Position numbers and translations under genes: made by a program
In this document: piece by piece, positions 16,661 to 24,807 of the stretch
Layout of the letters: each line of letters begins with the position of its first letter
How positions within the stretch are numbered: the first letter of the stretch is position 1
Assembly: GCA_031976175.1 (NCBI GenBank)
Contig: DALYLR010000028.1
Location: 1 to 50,388, forward strand
Direction of reading: 5' to 3'
DNA: 50,388 nucleotides
Origin: DMER01 sp003451645
GTDB lineage: Bacteria; Pseudomonadota; Alphaproteobacteria; Micropepsales; Micropepsaceae
Notes under the pieces: model-generated
What the model was told of the DNA's origin: nothing
The model's database searches: none
Seen by the model: only the letters and a program-made list of their open reading frames with translations

Positions 16661-17155
16661 ATGGCCCAAATCATGAAGACCCGGCGATGGTTTCTCGCGA
16701 GCGCCGGCGTTGCCGTCGTCGCGGCGGGCGGCGCCTTGTGGTTCGGGGGAGCGGCCGCACGACCGGCATTAGAAGTGTTCAAATCCGCGACCTGCACTTG
16801 TTGCGCGGCATGGGTCACGCATGTGCAAGAGCAGGGATTTACGGCGAAAGTTGTGATCCTGGATGAGGCGGCTTTGGCGGCCAAGAAACGGGCGCTTGGC
16901 GTCCCGGATACATTGACGTCCTGCCATACGGCGCTGATGGCTGGCTATGTGCTCGAAGGGCACGTGCCCGTTCCTGCCATTCTGCGGCTCTTGGATGAAC
17001 GGCCCGAGGGGCAAGGACTGGCTGTGCCCGGCATGCCGGTGGGATCGCCGGGCATGGAGGTCCCCGGACAACCTGCTGATGCCTACGACGTTTTGCTGTT
17101 CCAGAAAGACGGCGCGTCGCGGGTTTTCGCGCACATGTCGGGAGGCGAAGGATAA
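16661..17155 (+). CDS. DUF411 (CopG-like) copper-associated protein
   Basis: About 164 residues. A twin-arginine-like signal (TRRWFLASAG) precedes a domain with SATCTCCAAW, TSCHTALMAGYVLEGHVP and GLAVPGMPVGSPGMEVPG, which are the DUF411 family hallmarks. The CTCC and SCH cysteines and C-terminal methionines suggest periplasmic Cu(I) binding. GAGGAGG lies 8 nt before the ATG. Its TAA overlaps the next ATG (TAATG), so it is coupled to the methyltransferase gene. Confidence 0.87.
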   Translation: MAQIMKTRRWFLASAGVAVVAAGGALWFGGAAARPALEVFKSATCTCCAAWVTHVQEQGFTAKVVILDEAALAAKKRALGVPDTLTSCHTALMAGYVLEGHVPVPAILRLLDERPEGQGLAVPGMPVGSPGMEVPGQPADAYDVLLFQKDGASRVFAHMSGGEG

Positions 17156-17859
17156 TGGCGCCAGGTCCTGTGGAAGACGCCTATACGCGCATGGACCGGA
17201 TGTACCGCTACCAGCGCTATGTTTATGATTTAACCCGCAAATACTATCTGTTCGGCCGGGATCGTTTGATCGCGGAGTTGCCCGCGCAACCGGGCGAGCA
17301 CATATGCGAGGTGGGTTGTGGGACGGCGCGCAATTTGATTGCGCTGGCCCTGCGGTTTCCCGCGACACAGTTTTATGGCGTCGATGCCTCGGCAGAGATT
17401 CTCAGGACGGCGGCGGCGAACGTTTCGCGGCAAAGACTCGAGAGCAAGATAACATTGGCGGTGGGCTTGGCGCAGAACGTGTCGCCCGGCGTCTTTGGGC
17501 TGCAACAGCCGTTCGACCGGATTATCTTCTCCTATGCGTTGTCGATCATGGACGATTGGCGCGCGGCGCTGGAGCAAGGTCTACGGCAGCTAAAGCCAGG
17601 CGGCACTTTGCACATCGTAGATTTCGGCGACCAAGCCGGGCTGCCGGTCTGGTTCAAGACAATGCTGGGCGCCTGGCTGGCGCGTTTTCATGTCCGGTTT
17701 CGGCCAGAGGTTCGCGCGGCGGGCGAGGCGTGGATGAACGCGGGCCATGGACGCATGAGCTTTCGCCCGGTTCTGCGCGGCTATGCCTATCGGTTGGACT
17801 TTGTCAAAGCGGCGGCGGGCGCCCCCCTTGACCTTCCCATCGTGGGAAACCCCACCTGA
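17155..17859 (+). CDS. BtaB-like class I SAM-dependent methyltransferase
   Basis: About 234 residues. The N-terminal MYRYQRYVYDLTRKYYLFGR block resembles BtaB, the enzyme that trimethylates the homoserine head group of betaine lipids. The SAM motif is ICEVGCGTARNLIALA, followed by FYGVDAS and the HIVDFGDQ region. No btaA partner is in the window, so the substrate may differ. The last eleven codons coincide with the CueR-type operator of the next gene, so the C-terminus (PLDLPIVGNPT) is written by regulatory DNA. The start overlaps the DUF411 stop. Confidence 0.75.
   Translation: MAPGPVEDAYTRMDRMYRYQRYVYDLTRKYYLFGRDRLIAELPAQPGEHICEVGCGTARNLIALALRFPATQFYGVDASAEILRTAAANVSRQRLESKITLAVGLAQNVSPGVFGLQQPFDRIIFSYALSIMDDWRAALEQGLRQLKPGGTLHIVDFGDQAGLPVWFKTMLGAWLARFHVRFRPEVRAAGEAWMNAGHGRMSFRPVLRGYAYRLDFVKAAAGAPLDLPIVGNPT
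17828..17858 (+). promoter_or_regulatory. CueR-type copper promoter 2, inside the methyltransferase 3' end
   Basis: TTGACC (17828-17833), 19-bp spacer with dyad TTCCCA-TCG-TGGGAA, then a poor -10 (CACCTG, 17853-17858). It would start transcription near 17864, downstream of the ATG at 17860, so the ATPase should be translated from 17884. Confidence 0.7.
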
Positions 17860-17883
17860 ATGGCAAGCGAGGAGGCTCACCCC

Positions 17884-20295
17884 ATGCAACATCCATCCGA
17901 TCACGTTCATGACCACGCTGACGACACCCGCGCGCAACCGTCCGGCGGCAAATGCTGCGGCGGTCACGCCAAGACCGCAGGCCCGCAGGGCGCCGTGGTG
18001 CCCCTTGAAACAGCCAAGGACCCCGTTTGCGGCATGACGGTGAACATCACGCCGTCCACGTTGCACCTCGACCATGACGGCCAGGCGCATTATTTTTGCA
18101 ATCCCAAATGCCGCGACAAGTTTGCCGCCGCGCCCGCGACGTATCTGTCCCCGGCCCCGGTTGACGCGGCGCCCGTGGCAGCGGGGACAAAGTGGACCTG
18201 TCCGATGCATCCGGAAATCGTCCGCGATGCGCCAGGCGCGTGCCCCAAATGCGGCATGGCGCTGGAGCCGATGACGCCGACCGCGGACAGCGGACCCAAT
18301 CCTGAACTGGCCGACATGACGCGGCGCTTTACGATCGGCGCGGTTTTGACGGCGCCGGTCGTTGCGCTCGAAATGGGCGGGCATCTGACGGGCTTGCATC
18401 AATGGCTGGGGCTGCAGAACGCAAATCTGGCGCAGCTCATTTTGGCGACGCCGGTCGTGCTGTGGGCCGGTTGGCCGTTTTTTGTCCGCGGCTGGCAATC
18501 AGTCGTGAACCAGCATCTGAATATGTTCACGCTGATCGCCATGGGCACCGGCATCGCCTGGGCCTATAGCGTCGTCGCGACGCTGACGCCGGAGGTTTTT
18601 CCGGAAGCATTCCGGATGGCGGGCGGCGCGGTCGCGGTCTATTTTGAGGCGGCAGCGGTGATCACGGTCTTGGTGCTTTTGGGTCAAGTGCTCGAATTGC
18701 GCGCCCGGGAAACCACGAGCGGCGCGATCAAAGCGCTGATGGACCTGACGCCGAAACGCGCGCGCCGGATTACGGCGGCGGGCGCGGACGCAGACGTCGA
18801 TCTCGCGCTGGTCGCGGTCGGCGACCGTTTACGCGTACGGCCGGGCGAACAAATCCCAGTCGACGGCATTGTCGAAGAGGGCCGCAGCGCCGTCGACGAG
18901 TCCATGGTCACGGGCGAATCCATGCCGGTCAGTAAGGAGCCGGGGTCGCGTTTGATCGGCGGCACGCTGAACACCTCCGGCGCGCTTGTCATGCGGGCGG
19001 AGAAGGTCGGCCGCGACACGATGCTCGCGCGGATCGTGCAGATGGTGGCAGATGCGCAGCGCAGCCGCGCGCCTATTCAACGCTTAGCCGATGACGTGTC
19101 GGGCTATTTTGTGCCGGCGGTGATCGCCATTGCGATCCTGGCGTTTGCGGGATGGGCGCTGTGGGGCCCGCCGCCGGCCATGAGCTATGGGCTGATTGCG
19201 GCGGTCGCTGTGTTGATCATTGCGTGCCCTTGCGCATTGGGTCTGGCGACGCCGATGTCGATCATGGTGGGCGTTGGCAAAGGCGCGCAGGCGGGAATTT
19301 TGATTAAGGATGCGGCGGCGCTCGAACGGCTGGAAAAAGTCGATACGTTGGTTGTCGACAAAACCGGCACCTTGACGGAAGGCAAGCCGAAAGTCGTCGC
19401 GATGGCCGCCGCGGCGGGCTGGGCGGAGGATGAGGTCCTCCGGCTGGCTGCGAGCCTTGAGCGCGCGAGCGAACATCCGCTGGCGCATGCGATCGTCGCG
19501 GCGGCGCACGCGCGCAATCTCGTGCTGACAAACCCTTCGGACGTCCAATCGCCGGTGGGCAAGGGGGTTATGGGCCTGGTGGAAGGCCGCCGCATTATTT
19601 TGGGCAACAGCGCCTTTTTGCGCGAGCATGGGGTCGCGACAACCGCACTGGACGCCGTCGCCGATGGGTATCGGCGTGACGGCGTGACGGGGATTTTTGC
19701 GGCCGTCGACGCCGCGCTGGCGGGGGCGCTTGGCATCGCCGATCCGGTCAAAGACAGCACGCGACCGGCCTTGGCGGCCTTGGCCAAGGCGGGCGTTCGA
19801 GTGATTATGCTGACCGGCGATAACCGTGTCACGGCGCAAGCGGTCGCCCGCCAGTTGGGCATCACGGAGATTGAAGCCGAAGTATTACCTGATCAAAAAA
19901 GCGCGGTCGTCGCGCGCCTCAAGAAAGAAGGCCGCATTGTCGCGATGGCGGGCGACGGCGTGAATGATGCGCCTGCGCTTGCAGCCGCTGATGTCGGGAT
20001 CGCCATGGGTTCGGGGACAGATGTTGCCATCGAGAGCGCAGGCGTGACGCTGTTGCGGGGCGACCTGATGGGCATCGTCAAAGCGCGACGCCTCAGCCAA
20101 GCGACCATGCGCAACATAAGGCAGAATTTGTTCTTTGCGTTCGTCTACAACGCGGCGGGCGTGCCGGTCGCTGCTGGGGTTTTATACCCGGCCTTCGGGC
20201 TCTTGCTGTCGCCGGTGCTGGCGGCGGCGGCGATGGCGTTATCATCGGTCAGCGTGATCGCCAATGCGCTGCGGCTGCGCGGAGTTTCGCTATGA
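17884..20295 (+). CDS. Cu(I)-translocating P1B-type ATPase
   Basis: About 803 residues. N-terminal His-rich segment, a KCCGGH motif, a YHS-type domain (DPVCGMTVN..., C49, C72, C76), a heavy-metal-binding domain (WTCPMHPEIV...CPKCGM), eight membrane helices, the TGES actuator loop, CPC transport site (448-450), phosphorylated D492 in DKTGTLT, and the C-terminal YNAAGVPVAAG. This arrangement is typical of copper exporters (CopA/ActP) lacking classical CxxC HMA domains. The ATG at 17884 has GAGGAGG 8 nt upstream and follows the CueR promoter; the earlier ATG at 17860 precedes the predicted transcript start. Confidence 0.93.
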   Translation: MQHPSDHVHDHADDTRAQPSGGKCCGGHAKTAGPQGAVVPLETAKDPVCGMTVNITPSTLHLDHDGQAHYFCNPKCRDKFAAAPATYLSPAPVDAAPVAAGTKWTCPMHPEIVRDAPGACPKCGMALEPMTPTADSGPNPELADMTRRFTIGAVLTAPVVALEMGGHLTGLHQWLGLQNANLAQLILATPVVLWAGWPFFVRGWQSVVNQHLNMFTLIAMGTGIAWAYSVVATLTPEVFPEAFRMAGGAVAVYFEAAAVITVLVLLGQVLELRARETTSGAIKALMDLTPKRARRITAAGADADVDLALVAVGDRLRVRPGEQIPVDGIVEEGRSAVDESMVTGESMPVSKEPGSRLIGGTLNTSGALVMRAEKVGRDTMLARIVQMVADAQRSRAPIQRLADDVSGYFVPAVIAIAILAFAGWALWGPPPAMSYGLIAAVAVLIIACPCALGLATPMSIMVGVGKGAQAGILIKDAAALERLEKVDTLVVDKTGTLTEGKPKVVAMAAAAGWAEDEVLRLAASLERASEHPLAHAIVAAAHARNLVLTNPSDVQSPVGKGVMGLVEGRRIILGNSAFLREHGVATTALDAVADGYRRDGVTGIFAAVDAALAGALGIADPVKDSTRPALAALAKAGVRVIMLTGDNRVTAQAVARQLGITEIEAEVLPDQKSAVVARLKKEGRIVAMAGDGVNDAPALAAADVGIAMGSGTDVAIESAGVTLLRGDLMGIVKARRLSQATMRNIRQNLFFAFVYNAAGVPVAAGVLYPAFGLLLSPVLAAAAMALSSVSVIANALRLRGVSL

Positions 20296-20477
20296 CCCGC
20301 AACCGCGCCCTGACGCTCATGGCTGTCTCGCTGCTTTTGATCGCCGGGTTTTACCTGTTGCGGGAACATGGCGGCCACGTTCTTGGCGTCGCGCCCTATC
20401 TGCTATTGCTCCTTTGCCCGCTCTTGCATCTGTTTCATGGCCATGGGCCGAAGGATGGCGGCCATGGCCATTCTTGA
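20292..20477 (+). CDS. Small DUF2933-like membrane protein
   Basis: A 61-residue protein with two hydrophobic segments (LMAVSLLLIAGFYLL; APYLLLLLCPLLHLF) and a His-rich tail (HGHGPKDGGHGHS). This resembles DUF2933 proteins, which are found beside copper or silver genes. The start overlaps the ATPase stop as ATGA and the gene overlaps the next by 14 bp. A partner role for the ATPase is inferred from tight coupling. Confidence 0.78.
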   Translation: MTRNRALTLMAVSLLLIAGFYLLREHGGHVLGVAPYLLLLLCPLLHLFHGHGPKDGGHGHS

Positions 20478-21423
20478 GGCCCGCGTGGTTCTCCCTGTCG
20501 CGCCAGAGGCGGCGTTCGCCTTTCTGGATGATCAAGTAGAGATGGGGCGGCATATGGAAAAACCCTCGCTCATGATGATGGGCGGCCGTATGACGTACCA
20601 AATGGACGCGCTAGCGGGGCGGGCCGTGGGATCGGTGATCACCATGGGCGGGTCATTTCTCGGATTGACCCTGTCAGTTGTCGAAACAGTGACCGAGCGG
20701 ACGCCACCGGTGCGCAAAGTATGGGCTACGAGCGGCCCTCAACAGCTTTTGATCATGGCGTCGTACCGTATGGGCTTTGACCTATCGCCAGGAGGGTCAG
20801 GCGCGGCGCTACGGGTGTGGATTGACTATGCGTTGCCGCCGGCGGGTGTTTGGCGTTGGGTGGGCACGGTCTTGGCACCGCTTTATGCGCGCTGGTGCGT
20901 CGGTCGGATGGCGAACGATGCGCAGCGTCATTTTGGCGGCGCGCCGGTTGCGGCAGCCCCTTGGCCGGTGACGGCACTTGCGGCCGCCTATGCGGCCGTG
21001 ACAGCGCCCGTCTTTGCGCTGTGGGAATGGGCGCATCTGCCGCTTTACACCCTTTGGGCGGAACAAGGGCCGGGCGCGAGTTATTGGGCGGCCGTCCATT
21101 GCACGGTGGGAGACATGATCCTGGCCTTTGCGACGGCCTGGCTCGCTTTGATGATGTGTGCGGCTGTTCCCAGCTGGCGGAATTGGACCGCAGCGGCGAC
21201 CGGTCTTGTGATGGTTGGCGTCGCGGCGACGGCGCTGCTCGAGATCATCAGCACGCAATGGCTTGCACGCTGGTCCTATAGCGCGGCAATGCCGCAAGTG
21301 CTTGGCATTGGATTGAGCCCGCTTGTCCAATGGAGCGTCGTGCCGCTCTTTGGCGCGTTCGCCTTGCGACAGCGGATTGCGGCGGCGTTAGCGCCGGCGG
21401 CCGGCGGGGGGAGGCAGACATGA
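20464..21423 (+). CDS. SRPBCC domain fused to a multi-pass membrane domain
   Basis: About 319 residues. Residues 1-150 form an SRPBCC (START-like) ligand pocket (EARVVLPVAPEAAFAFLDDQ at the start); from about 165 there are four to five membrane helices. The two parts are in one continuous frame. The ATG at 20464 has AAGGA 8 nt upstream and begins the SRPBCC strand directly; earlier in-frame starts lie inside the DUF2933 gene. The ligand and function are unknown; its position between the copper ATPase and cueR suggests an envelope copper or lipid role. Confidence 0.65.
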   Translation: MAILEARVVLPVAPEAAFAFLDDQVEMGRHMEKPSLMMMGGRMTYQMDALAGRAVGSVITMGGSFLGLTLSVVETVTERTPPVRKVWATSGPQQLLIMASYRMGFDLSPGGSGAALRVWIDYALPPAGVWRWVGTVLAPLYARWCVGRMANDAQRHFGGAPVAAAPWPVTALAAAYAAVTAPVFALWEWAHLPLYTLWAEQGPGASYWAAVHCTVGDMILAFATAWLALMMCAAVPSWRNWTAAATGLVMVGVAATALLEIISTQWLARWSYSAAMPQVLGIGLSPLVQWSVVPLFGAFALRQRIAAALAPAAGGGRQT

Positions 21424-21860
21424 ACATAGGGGAAGCTGCGAAGCGCTCGGGCGTTTCAGCCAAAATGATCCGCTACTATGAAAGCGCTGGGTTGATTGCG
21501 AAGGCCGCGCGCTCGGAGGCGGGATACCGCCATTATGCGGACGCGGATTTGCACCGGTTGCGCTTTATCCACCGGGCGCGGGAATTGGGGTTTCCGATGG
21601 TGCGAATCGCCGAGCTCTTGAGCTTGTGGGACAATGAGAGCCGCAGCAACGGCGAAGTCAAACGACTGGCCGAAAGCCATATCGTCGCATTGAACCGTGA
21701 AATCGCCGCCTTGCAGAGCATGGTCAAGACGCTCAGACGTTTGACCGAATCCTGCCAAGGCGACGGCCGGGCGCATTGTCCTATTTTGGAGGATTTGGCG
21801 CATGCGGCCGCGGCGCCGGTGGCGAGCCGGCCGCAGCTGAAGGGCGCGCGGCGCCCATGA
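21420..21860 (+). CDS. cueR: Cu(I)-responsive MerR regulator CueR/HmrR
   Basis: A 146-residue MerR protein (MNIGEAAKRSGVSAKMIRYY). The metal loop is C112-QGDGRAH-C120 followed by PILEDL, matching CueR in spacing (C-x7-C) and in residue numbers, which is the Cu(I)/Ag(I)/Au(I) two-coordinate site. It should bind the three dyad promoters at 12067, 17828 and 23975 and untwist their 19-bp spacers when copper is bound. Start and stop both overlap neighbours as ATGA, so it is expressed within the ATPase operon, giving positive feedback. Confidence 0.93.
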   Translation: MNIGEAAKRSGVSAKMIRYYESAGLIAKAARSEAGYRHYADADLHRLRFIHRARELGFPMVRIAELLSLWDNESRSNGEVKRLAESHIVALNREIAALQSMVKTLRRLTESCQGDGRAHCPILEDLAHAAAAPVASRPQLKGARRP

Positions 21861-22489
21861 GGCCGCCTGATGATGTGCCCAGCGCGAGCCCTGCGGTCCA
21901 TGCGGCGCTAACCGAAGGCTATGAACGCTTGCGTGGTTTCTTGCGCACGCAGTTCCGGGACGAGCATGAAGCCGAAGAAGTGTTGCACGCGTTTTGCTTG
22001 CGGGCGTTGGAGAAAGCTAAATACTTGCGTGACACGCGCGCGGTGCGTAGCTGGTTGTCGCGCGTTTTGGCGACGACCGTGACGGATTTTCGCCGCCGCC
22101 AAGGCGCGCACCGGCGGCGGCACAGTGCTGGGGCGCTTGAAGACTTGCCCGCGGCGGCCGAACGCATCGATCACGGACAGGCCTTAGCGGCGGCGGTCTG
22201 CGCCTGCATCGAAAGATTGTTGAGTGCGTTGTCGGCGGATGATGCGCATGTAATCACGCGCCTGGATTTACGCGGCGAAAGCCGCCGGTCGGTTGCGCAC
22301 GAGCTCGGTCTTTCGGTTAATGCGTTGACCGTTCGCTTGCACCGGGCGCGCCGCGCCGTCAGAGCGCTCATTCTGCGTTTGTGCACGGCCTGCGCGCGGC
22401 ATGGTTTCGCGCCGTGCGACTGCAAAGACAAGGCGGCGGAAAGGGTGCCCGGCCACCTGCCTGTGGCGGCCGGGGCTGGGGATCAATGA
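21857..22489 (+). CDS. ECF-type sigma factor with C-terminal Cys-rich tail
   Basis: About 210 residues: sigma region 2 (LRGFLRTQFRDEHEAEEVLHAFCLRALEK) and region 4 HTH (LRGESRRSVAHELGLSVNALTVRLHRARRAVR). The tail carries C176-x2-C179-x2-H182-x4-C187-x-C189. A Cys-rich C-terminus after region 4 is known in CorE-type ECF factors, which sense metals directly and need no anti-sigma factor; none is seen here. The start overlaps the cueR stop as ATGA. It converges with the csp gene by 7 bp. Its target promoters were not identified. Confidence 0.82.
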   Translation: MRPPDDVPSASPAVHAALTEGYERLRGFLRTQFRDEHEAEEVLHAFCLRALEKAKYLRDTRAVRSWLSRVLATTVTDFRRRQGAHRRRHSAGALEDLPAAAERIDHGQALAAAVCACIERLLSALSADDAHVITRLDLRGESRRSVAHELGLSVNALTVRLHRARRAVRALILRLCTACARHGFAPCDCKDKAAERVPGHLPVAAGAGDQ

Positions 22490-22803
22490 GCGCAAACCTG
22501 CCGGCAGGCGTCGGCGCACCGGCGGCAGGCCGCCGCGCAGGCGCGCATCGCCGGATCGGCGCCAAAAGTATCGCACGAGGCAGCGCAGAGGTCGCAGATT
22601 TCAGCGCACAAACGACAAACGCTTTGATGCATGGCCGAGCGCCGCAGCATGACGTCGGTGCTGAGCGCGCAGATATGCGCGCAGTCGAGCAGCGCTTGAA
22701 TATGGGTGGCGGCGGCATGTTTGCCGCCTTTGCTGAGGCACTCGGTCAAGGCGATGAGGGTGGCGCGATGCGTGTCGTGACACGCGGCGATACAAGCGTC
22801 CAT
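22483..22803 (-). CDS. Csp-type four-helix-bundle copper-storage protein (DUF326)
   Basis: A 106-residue protein with 15 cysteines spaced along helices (DACIAACHDTH, LLDCAHICALS, VCRLCAEICDLCAASC, ACAAACRRCADACRQVC). This is the Csp family pattern, in which cysteines line the core of a four-helix bundle and hold many Cu(I) ions. With the ATG at 22803 (AGGA 8 nt upstream) there is no signal peptide, so it is the cytosolic Csp3-like type. An upstream open start at 22971 would add an unrelated basic region. Confidence 0.88.
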   Translation of the reverse strand: MDACIAACHDTHRATLIALTECLSKGGKHAAATHIQALLDCAHICALSTDVMLRRSAMHQSVCRLCAEICDLCAASCDTFGADPAMRACAAACRRCADACRQVCAH

Positions 22804-22991
22804 GGTTTCAGTCCTGTGTTGCGCAGTCGAGCCGATCCCGGCGGCACACCAAAGGACGCAGACCAGGCCAATCCTTACAGCCTCGCGCGCTCGGTAAGAA
22901 CGCAGCGGGTCTTGCGTCTTATGAGGTCGAGCGGGCGCCGCGGCAGAGGCGGCGTACGGCGCTCGGACCATTTTGGACGGAGGACCTTCCG

Positions 22992-23282
22992 ATGACGGCG
23001 ACCACCACTCACGCGATGACGCACGAAGCCTGCGGGCGGTTGCGGCCCTTTGGCCTGGCTTTAAGCGTTGGGCTTTTCACGGCGGTCACGCTCGGCGCAT
23101 GTTGGCTATTGGCGCTGCTCTTACCGCAGTTCGGCTTTCATGCGCTGTTCACCAGCCTTTATCCGGACGTCGATCTTGCGCCTGGGGCGGTCGCGCTCTG
23201 GATTTTCTGCGCCAGCGTTCTGACGGGCCTTTGGACAGGGTTCGTTTTCGCGCCAATTTACAATTGGGTGCGCGCTTTCTGA
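22992..23282 (+). CDS. Small two-helix membrane protein
   Basis: About 96 residues with two membrane segments (LALSVGLFTAVTLGACWLLALLL; VALWIFCASVLTGLWTGFVF) joined by a short SLYPDVDLAPG loop and ending in APIYNWVRAF. The layout resembles DUF5676-like or holin-annotated membrane proteins common in metal islands, though I cannot confirm membership. GGAGG precedes the ATG. It is divergent from csp and 36 bp before a methyltransferase gene, likely the same transcript. Confidence 0.65.
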   Translation: MTATTTHAMTHEACGRLRPFGLALSVGLFTAVTLGACWLLALLLPQFGFHALFTSLYPDVDLAPGAVALWIFCASVLTGLWTGFVFAPIYNWVRAF

Positions 23283-23318
23283 CCAGGTTGACGCGCGGCT
23301 CACCGCACGAGAGGGAAC

Positions 23319-23978
23319 ATGACGGACAAAGCATTCACGCCGGCCTTGGGCTATCATGTTCTGACGCCGCTCTACGATCTAGCGATCGCTGGTCTCACGC
23401 GCGAGCGCGTCTGGCGCACGGCGCTCGTGGAAGCGGCCGCGCTCAAGCCGGGCGTCCGGGTGCTCGATGTCGGGTGCGGCACAGGCTCATTGCTCCGGCG
23501 CTTACAGGAACGCTATCCAGACGCCCTGTTGACGGGTCTCGATCCGGACCCGGCCGTCTTGGCCAAAGCCCGCCGGAAAGTGCGCGCGCACGAAACGCCG
23601 CCGCAATTTCATCAGGGGTTCTTGACGGCCGGTTATCTCAAGGCGCACGGCCCATTCGACGTGATCGTCTCGTCCTTGGTGCTGCATCAAGTGCCGCTGG
23701 CGACCAAGCAAGCGCTGTTAACGCTGATGCGCCAGGGCATCGCCGCACAGGGACGGCTCATCATCGCCGATTATGGCTGGCAGCGTACGGCCATGATGCG
23801 CTTCGCCTTTCGCAATACCGTGCAACGTTTGGACGGGCGGACGGACACCCAGCCCAACGCGGACGGCGTGCTGCCGGCATTACTATCCGACGCGGGGTGG
23901 GCCGATGTGCAGGAAATCCGCGTGATCCCGACGTGGACGGGGTCGATCTCGCTGTACACGGGCACCGCGGCGTCTTGA
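23319..23978 (+). CDS. Class I SAM-dependent methyltransferase
   Basis: About 219 residues with the Rossmann SAM motifs VRVLDVGCGTGSLLRRL, LLTGLDPDPAVL, and FDVIVSSLVLHQV, plus GRLIIADYG after motif III. It is of the UbiE/small-molecule type with an N-terminal helix cap (YHVLTPLYDLAIAGLTRERVW). The substrate is unknown. GAGAGGGAAC lies before the ATG. Its TGA stop is part of the -35 TTGACC of the third CueR promoter, so little room separates it from the next unit. Confidence 0.8.
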   Translation: MTDKAFTPALGYHVLTPLYDLAIAGLTRERVWRTALVEAAALKPGVRVLDVGCGTGSLLRRLQERYPDALLTGLDPDPAVLAKARRKVRAHETPPQFHQGFLTAGYLKAHGPFDVIVSSLVLHQVPLATKQALLTLMRQGIAAQGRLIIADYGWQRTAMMRFAFRNTVQRLDGRTDTQPNADGVLPALLSDAGWADVQEIRVIPTWTGSISLYTGTAAS

Positions 23979-24005
23979 CCTTACCCCATGGTAAGGTCTT
24001 AGGAT
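23975..24005 (+). promoter_or_regulatory. CueR-type copper promoter 3 with perfect 9-bp dyad
   Basis: TTGACC (23975-23980), 19-bp spacer, TAGGAT (24000-24005). GACCTTACC-CCAT-GGTAAGGTC (23977-23998) is a perfect inverted repeat. It is the best match of the three copper operators and drives the small Cys-rich genes at 24016 and 24446. Confidence 0.85.
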
Positions 24006-24015
24006 TTCGATCACA

Positions 24016-24387
24016 ATGTTGGAACTTCGTCACAGTGTCGGATTGGCGGTCATGGCGGTGGTGGCCATCTGGATCGCCGCAACCGGCGGCGCCTACGCAT
24101 CTTGCCAGCACGTGCCGGCGACGTTGGGCCAGAGCGCGGGCGTGGTGAGCGTGCGCGCGATTGAAGGGTTACGAATGGGCGGCTTGGCACGCTGTGCGAT
24201 GCCGTGCCGGGATTGCGCGCCCGAGCGGCGCGGCGGCTGTTGCGCCGGCGCGCTGCTGGCAGCGTCGGACGCGATCGCGGTTCTGCCGCGGCGTGACCGC
24301 GATCCTCCGTGGCATGGCGCCGATCCACGAACATCGCAGGCTGTAGCGCCGCCTTATCGGCCGCCCAATGCTCCATCGACGACGTAA
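24016..24387 (+). CDS. Small secreted Cys-rich protein under copper promoter 3
   Basis: About 123 residues with a signal peptide (VGLAVMAVVAIWIAATGGAYASC) and clustered cysteines (RCAMPCRDC, GGCC). The ATG lies about 11 bp after the -10 element, so the transcript would be nearly leaderless, and no ribosome site is visible. No family is recognised. Copper-controlled position and thiol content suggest periplasmic Cu(I) binding. Confidence 0.55.
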   Translation: MLELRHSVGLAVMAVVAIWIAATGGAYASCQHVPATLGQSAGVVSVRAIEGLRMGGLARCAMPCRDCAPERRGGCCAGALLAASDAIAVLPRRDRDPPWHGADPRTSQAVAPPYRPPNAPSTT

Positions 24388-24445
24388 GACCAAGCCTCGT
24401 TCGTGCGAGGCGCGAAACACCAACCCACAATCGATGGAGACCACA

Positions 24446-24787
24446 ATGCGTAAAACCTTATTGTCAAAAAGCCTTCCGGCGCTCTTTGCCGCGGCGCTGC
24501 TCATGGGAGGGCCTGCCGGCGCTTGGGCAGGGCCTCAGGACGGGGCGTCGTTTCCGCTGCATAAGGCCTATCGTTCGGGCGCAGCGCCTGCCGCGGCTCC
24601 GGCGGAGCCGGCTGCGCGATCCTGTCCGATGTGCGAAGAGGCCGCCAAAAAGATGGACGATCGTGCGAATAGCAAGAGCTGTCCGTGTTGTGCGGGCATG
24701 AGCATGCCGGCGCAAAAGTCCGGGGACGCCAAAATGTCCTGCTGCGACGGGATGAAGAGCGGCGGCGAGAAAGGCTGCTGCAGTTAG
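24446..24787 (+). CDS. Secreted Cys/Met-rich putative copper-binding protein
   Basis: A 113-residue protein: signal peptide (LLSKSLPALFAAALLMGGPAGAWA) and a mature part with CPMC, CPCC, GMSMP, MSCC, and a final GCCS. The dense CxxC, CC and Met motifs point to Cu(I) chelation in the periplasm. GGAG lies 7 nt before the ATG at 24446; an open start at 24368 lacks a signal peptide at its N-terminus. It is the last gene of the copper block, followed by a bidirectional hairpin. Confidence 0.7.
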   Translation: MRKTLLSKSLPALFAAALLMGGPAGAWAGPQDGASFPLHKAYRSGAAPAAAPAEPAARSCPMCEEAAKKMDDRANSKSCPCCAGMSMPAQKSGDAKMSCCDGMKSGGEKGCCS

Positions 24788-24807
24788 ATGGAAGCAGACG
24801 TGACGAT

